DNA of 64,000 bases, taken from NCBI RefSeq assembly GCF_003345295.1, contig NZ_CP031056.1, positions 1,798,001 to 1,862,000 on the forward strand, given 5' to 3'. The DNA is from Vibrio splendidus (GTDB taxonomy: Bacteria > Pseudomonadota > Gammaproteobacteria > Enterobacterales > Vibrionaceae). The notes under the pieces are model-generated. The model made no database searches, was not told the origin of the DNA, and worked only from the letters and a program-made list of their open reading frames with translations. Below, one piece after another: positions 63,486 through 64,000 of this stretch (the first letter of the stretch is position 1; each line of letters starts with the position of its first letter). The position numbers were made by a program, and so were the translations under genes.

Positions 63486-64000
63486 ATGAATAACGAACAG
63501 AACTTCTACGTTGTTAGACGAGAATCAGGCACTCAGCGCAGTGACCTACCAGTATGGGCACCAAAATCGGCTAATCCATTTGCACTTGATAAGAACGTTA
63601 ACGCGGTATCACGCGTTGAAGTAGACAACGTTCCCGGTGCTTTCCAGTTGCGAGATGTGCTGCTTCCTGAAGAGGTTAAGCGGATACTTAATGAAGCGAA
63701 CCAACTTGGTTTTACAGAAGATGCCGCAGTTTCTTTACCGAGAGAAGTTCGTCACAATCAGAATCTCAACTTGATCGCGGATACTGAAACCCTCGACATT
63801 ATTTGGAAGCGTTGCAAAGATCATTTCGTTGATAAGTACGACCATTTTGCTGGTGTGAAACCTCTAGGCATTAACGGTCGTTTTCGATTTTATCGCTACG
63901 ATGAAGGGGATTTCTTTAAAATGCACACGGATGGCTCTTGGCCCGGTAGTCAAGTTGTCGATGGAGAACTGATCGATGACTCTTTTGGCGACCGTTGGAG
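63486..64000 (+). CDS. 2-oxoglutarate/Fe(II)-dependent oxygenase, partial
   Basis: The frame is open from the ATG at 63486 to the right edge, giving about 171 N-terminal residues. RFYRYDEGDFFKMHTDGSW near residue 140 contains the H-x-D iron-binding pair of prolyl-4-hydroxylase-type 2OG oxygenases. The distal His and the 2-oxoglutarate Arg would be past the edge. An alternative ATG lies one codon earlier. Only 9 bases separate it from the aldehyde dehydrogenase gene, suggesting a joint pathway in which oxygenation is followed by aldehyde oxidation. Confidence 0.8.
   Translation, partial: MNNEQNFYVVRRESGTQRSDLPVWAPKSANPFALDKNVNAVSRVEVDNVPGAFQLRDVLLPEEVKRILNEANQLGFTEDAAVSLPREVRHNQNLNLIADTETLDIIWKRCKDHFVDKYDHFAGVKPLGINGRFRFYRYDEGDFFKMHTDGSWPGSQVVDGELIDDSFGDRW

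Overview
The window looks like a stretch of a Vibrio genome, most likely of the Splendidus clade and perhaps from the second chromosome. The placement is an inference from gene content (ribB behind an FMN riboswitch, ompW, small DUF3012 and DUF3316 proteins, many LysR regulators and chemoreceptors) and from moderate AT-richness. No rRNA, tRNA, CRISPR array, insertion sequence or prophage was seen. It holds 57 protein genes, two of them cut by the window ends.

Layout. 1-3300: a truncated PAP2-type phosphatase (pgpB-like), then ribB, whose leader contains an FMN riboswitch followed by a palindromic repeat of about 170 bp, then an unknown 287-residue membrane-anchored protein behind a near-consensus sigma-54 promoter. 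3300-9100: small regulator/oxidoreductase modules (LysR with an NAD(P)-binding protein, a double cupin, an SDR with an HxlR regulator, and LysR with an SDR). 9250-16150: a six-gene minus-strand operon that looks like a compact biosynthetic cluster: acyl-CoA/ACP ligase, AurF-type diiron oxygenase, acyl carrier protein, thioester reductase fused to an alpha/beta hydrolase, stand-alone adenylation enzyme and HIT protein. A strong FadR-like operator lies in front of it. 16900-25900: lipoprotein, ompW (with an FNR box), glgC, a YfcC-type carrier, a periplasmic protein, a ribosome-hibernation factor, a tiny lipoprotein and a HAD phosphatase.

25900-34750: a phosphonate-type ABC importer (phnD-phnC-phnE-phnE), a periplasmic glycerophosphodiesterase and a sensor kinase/sigma-54 response regulator pair. 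Both structural units have sigma-54 promoters, and both have a related GRGTCA-N4-TGTC dyad about 69 bp upstream, so the four parts look like one regulon. 35000-39100: a dipeptide epimerase/DUF1611 pair with a LysR regulator, and an SGNH hydrolase. 39400-51300: a secreted GH13 amylase lipoprotein, an RNA methylase, two chemoreceptors, small DUF proteins, an EamA exporter divergent from a MocR regulator, and an AhpD-like protein behind two TetR-type palindromes.

51600-58900: a translationally coupled operon of a MurE-like ligase, a DacA-like carboxypeptidase and an MFS exporter, followed by a second exporter and a LysR gene. A divergent LysR gene shares a large dyad with the operon. 59000-64000: an aromatic amino acid permease with a TyrR box, the ohrR/ohr pair, and an ArsR regulator whose ATATCGAGA palindrome recurs before an aldehyde dehydrogenase and a truncated 2OG-Fe(II) oxygenase.

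The two most interesting systems are the acyl/aminoacyl-diiron-reductase cluster and the sigma-54-controlled glycerophosphodiester/phosphonate-type uptake regulon.
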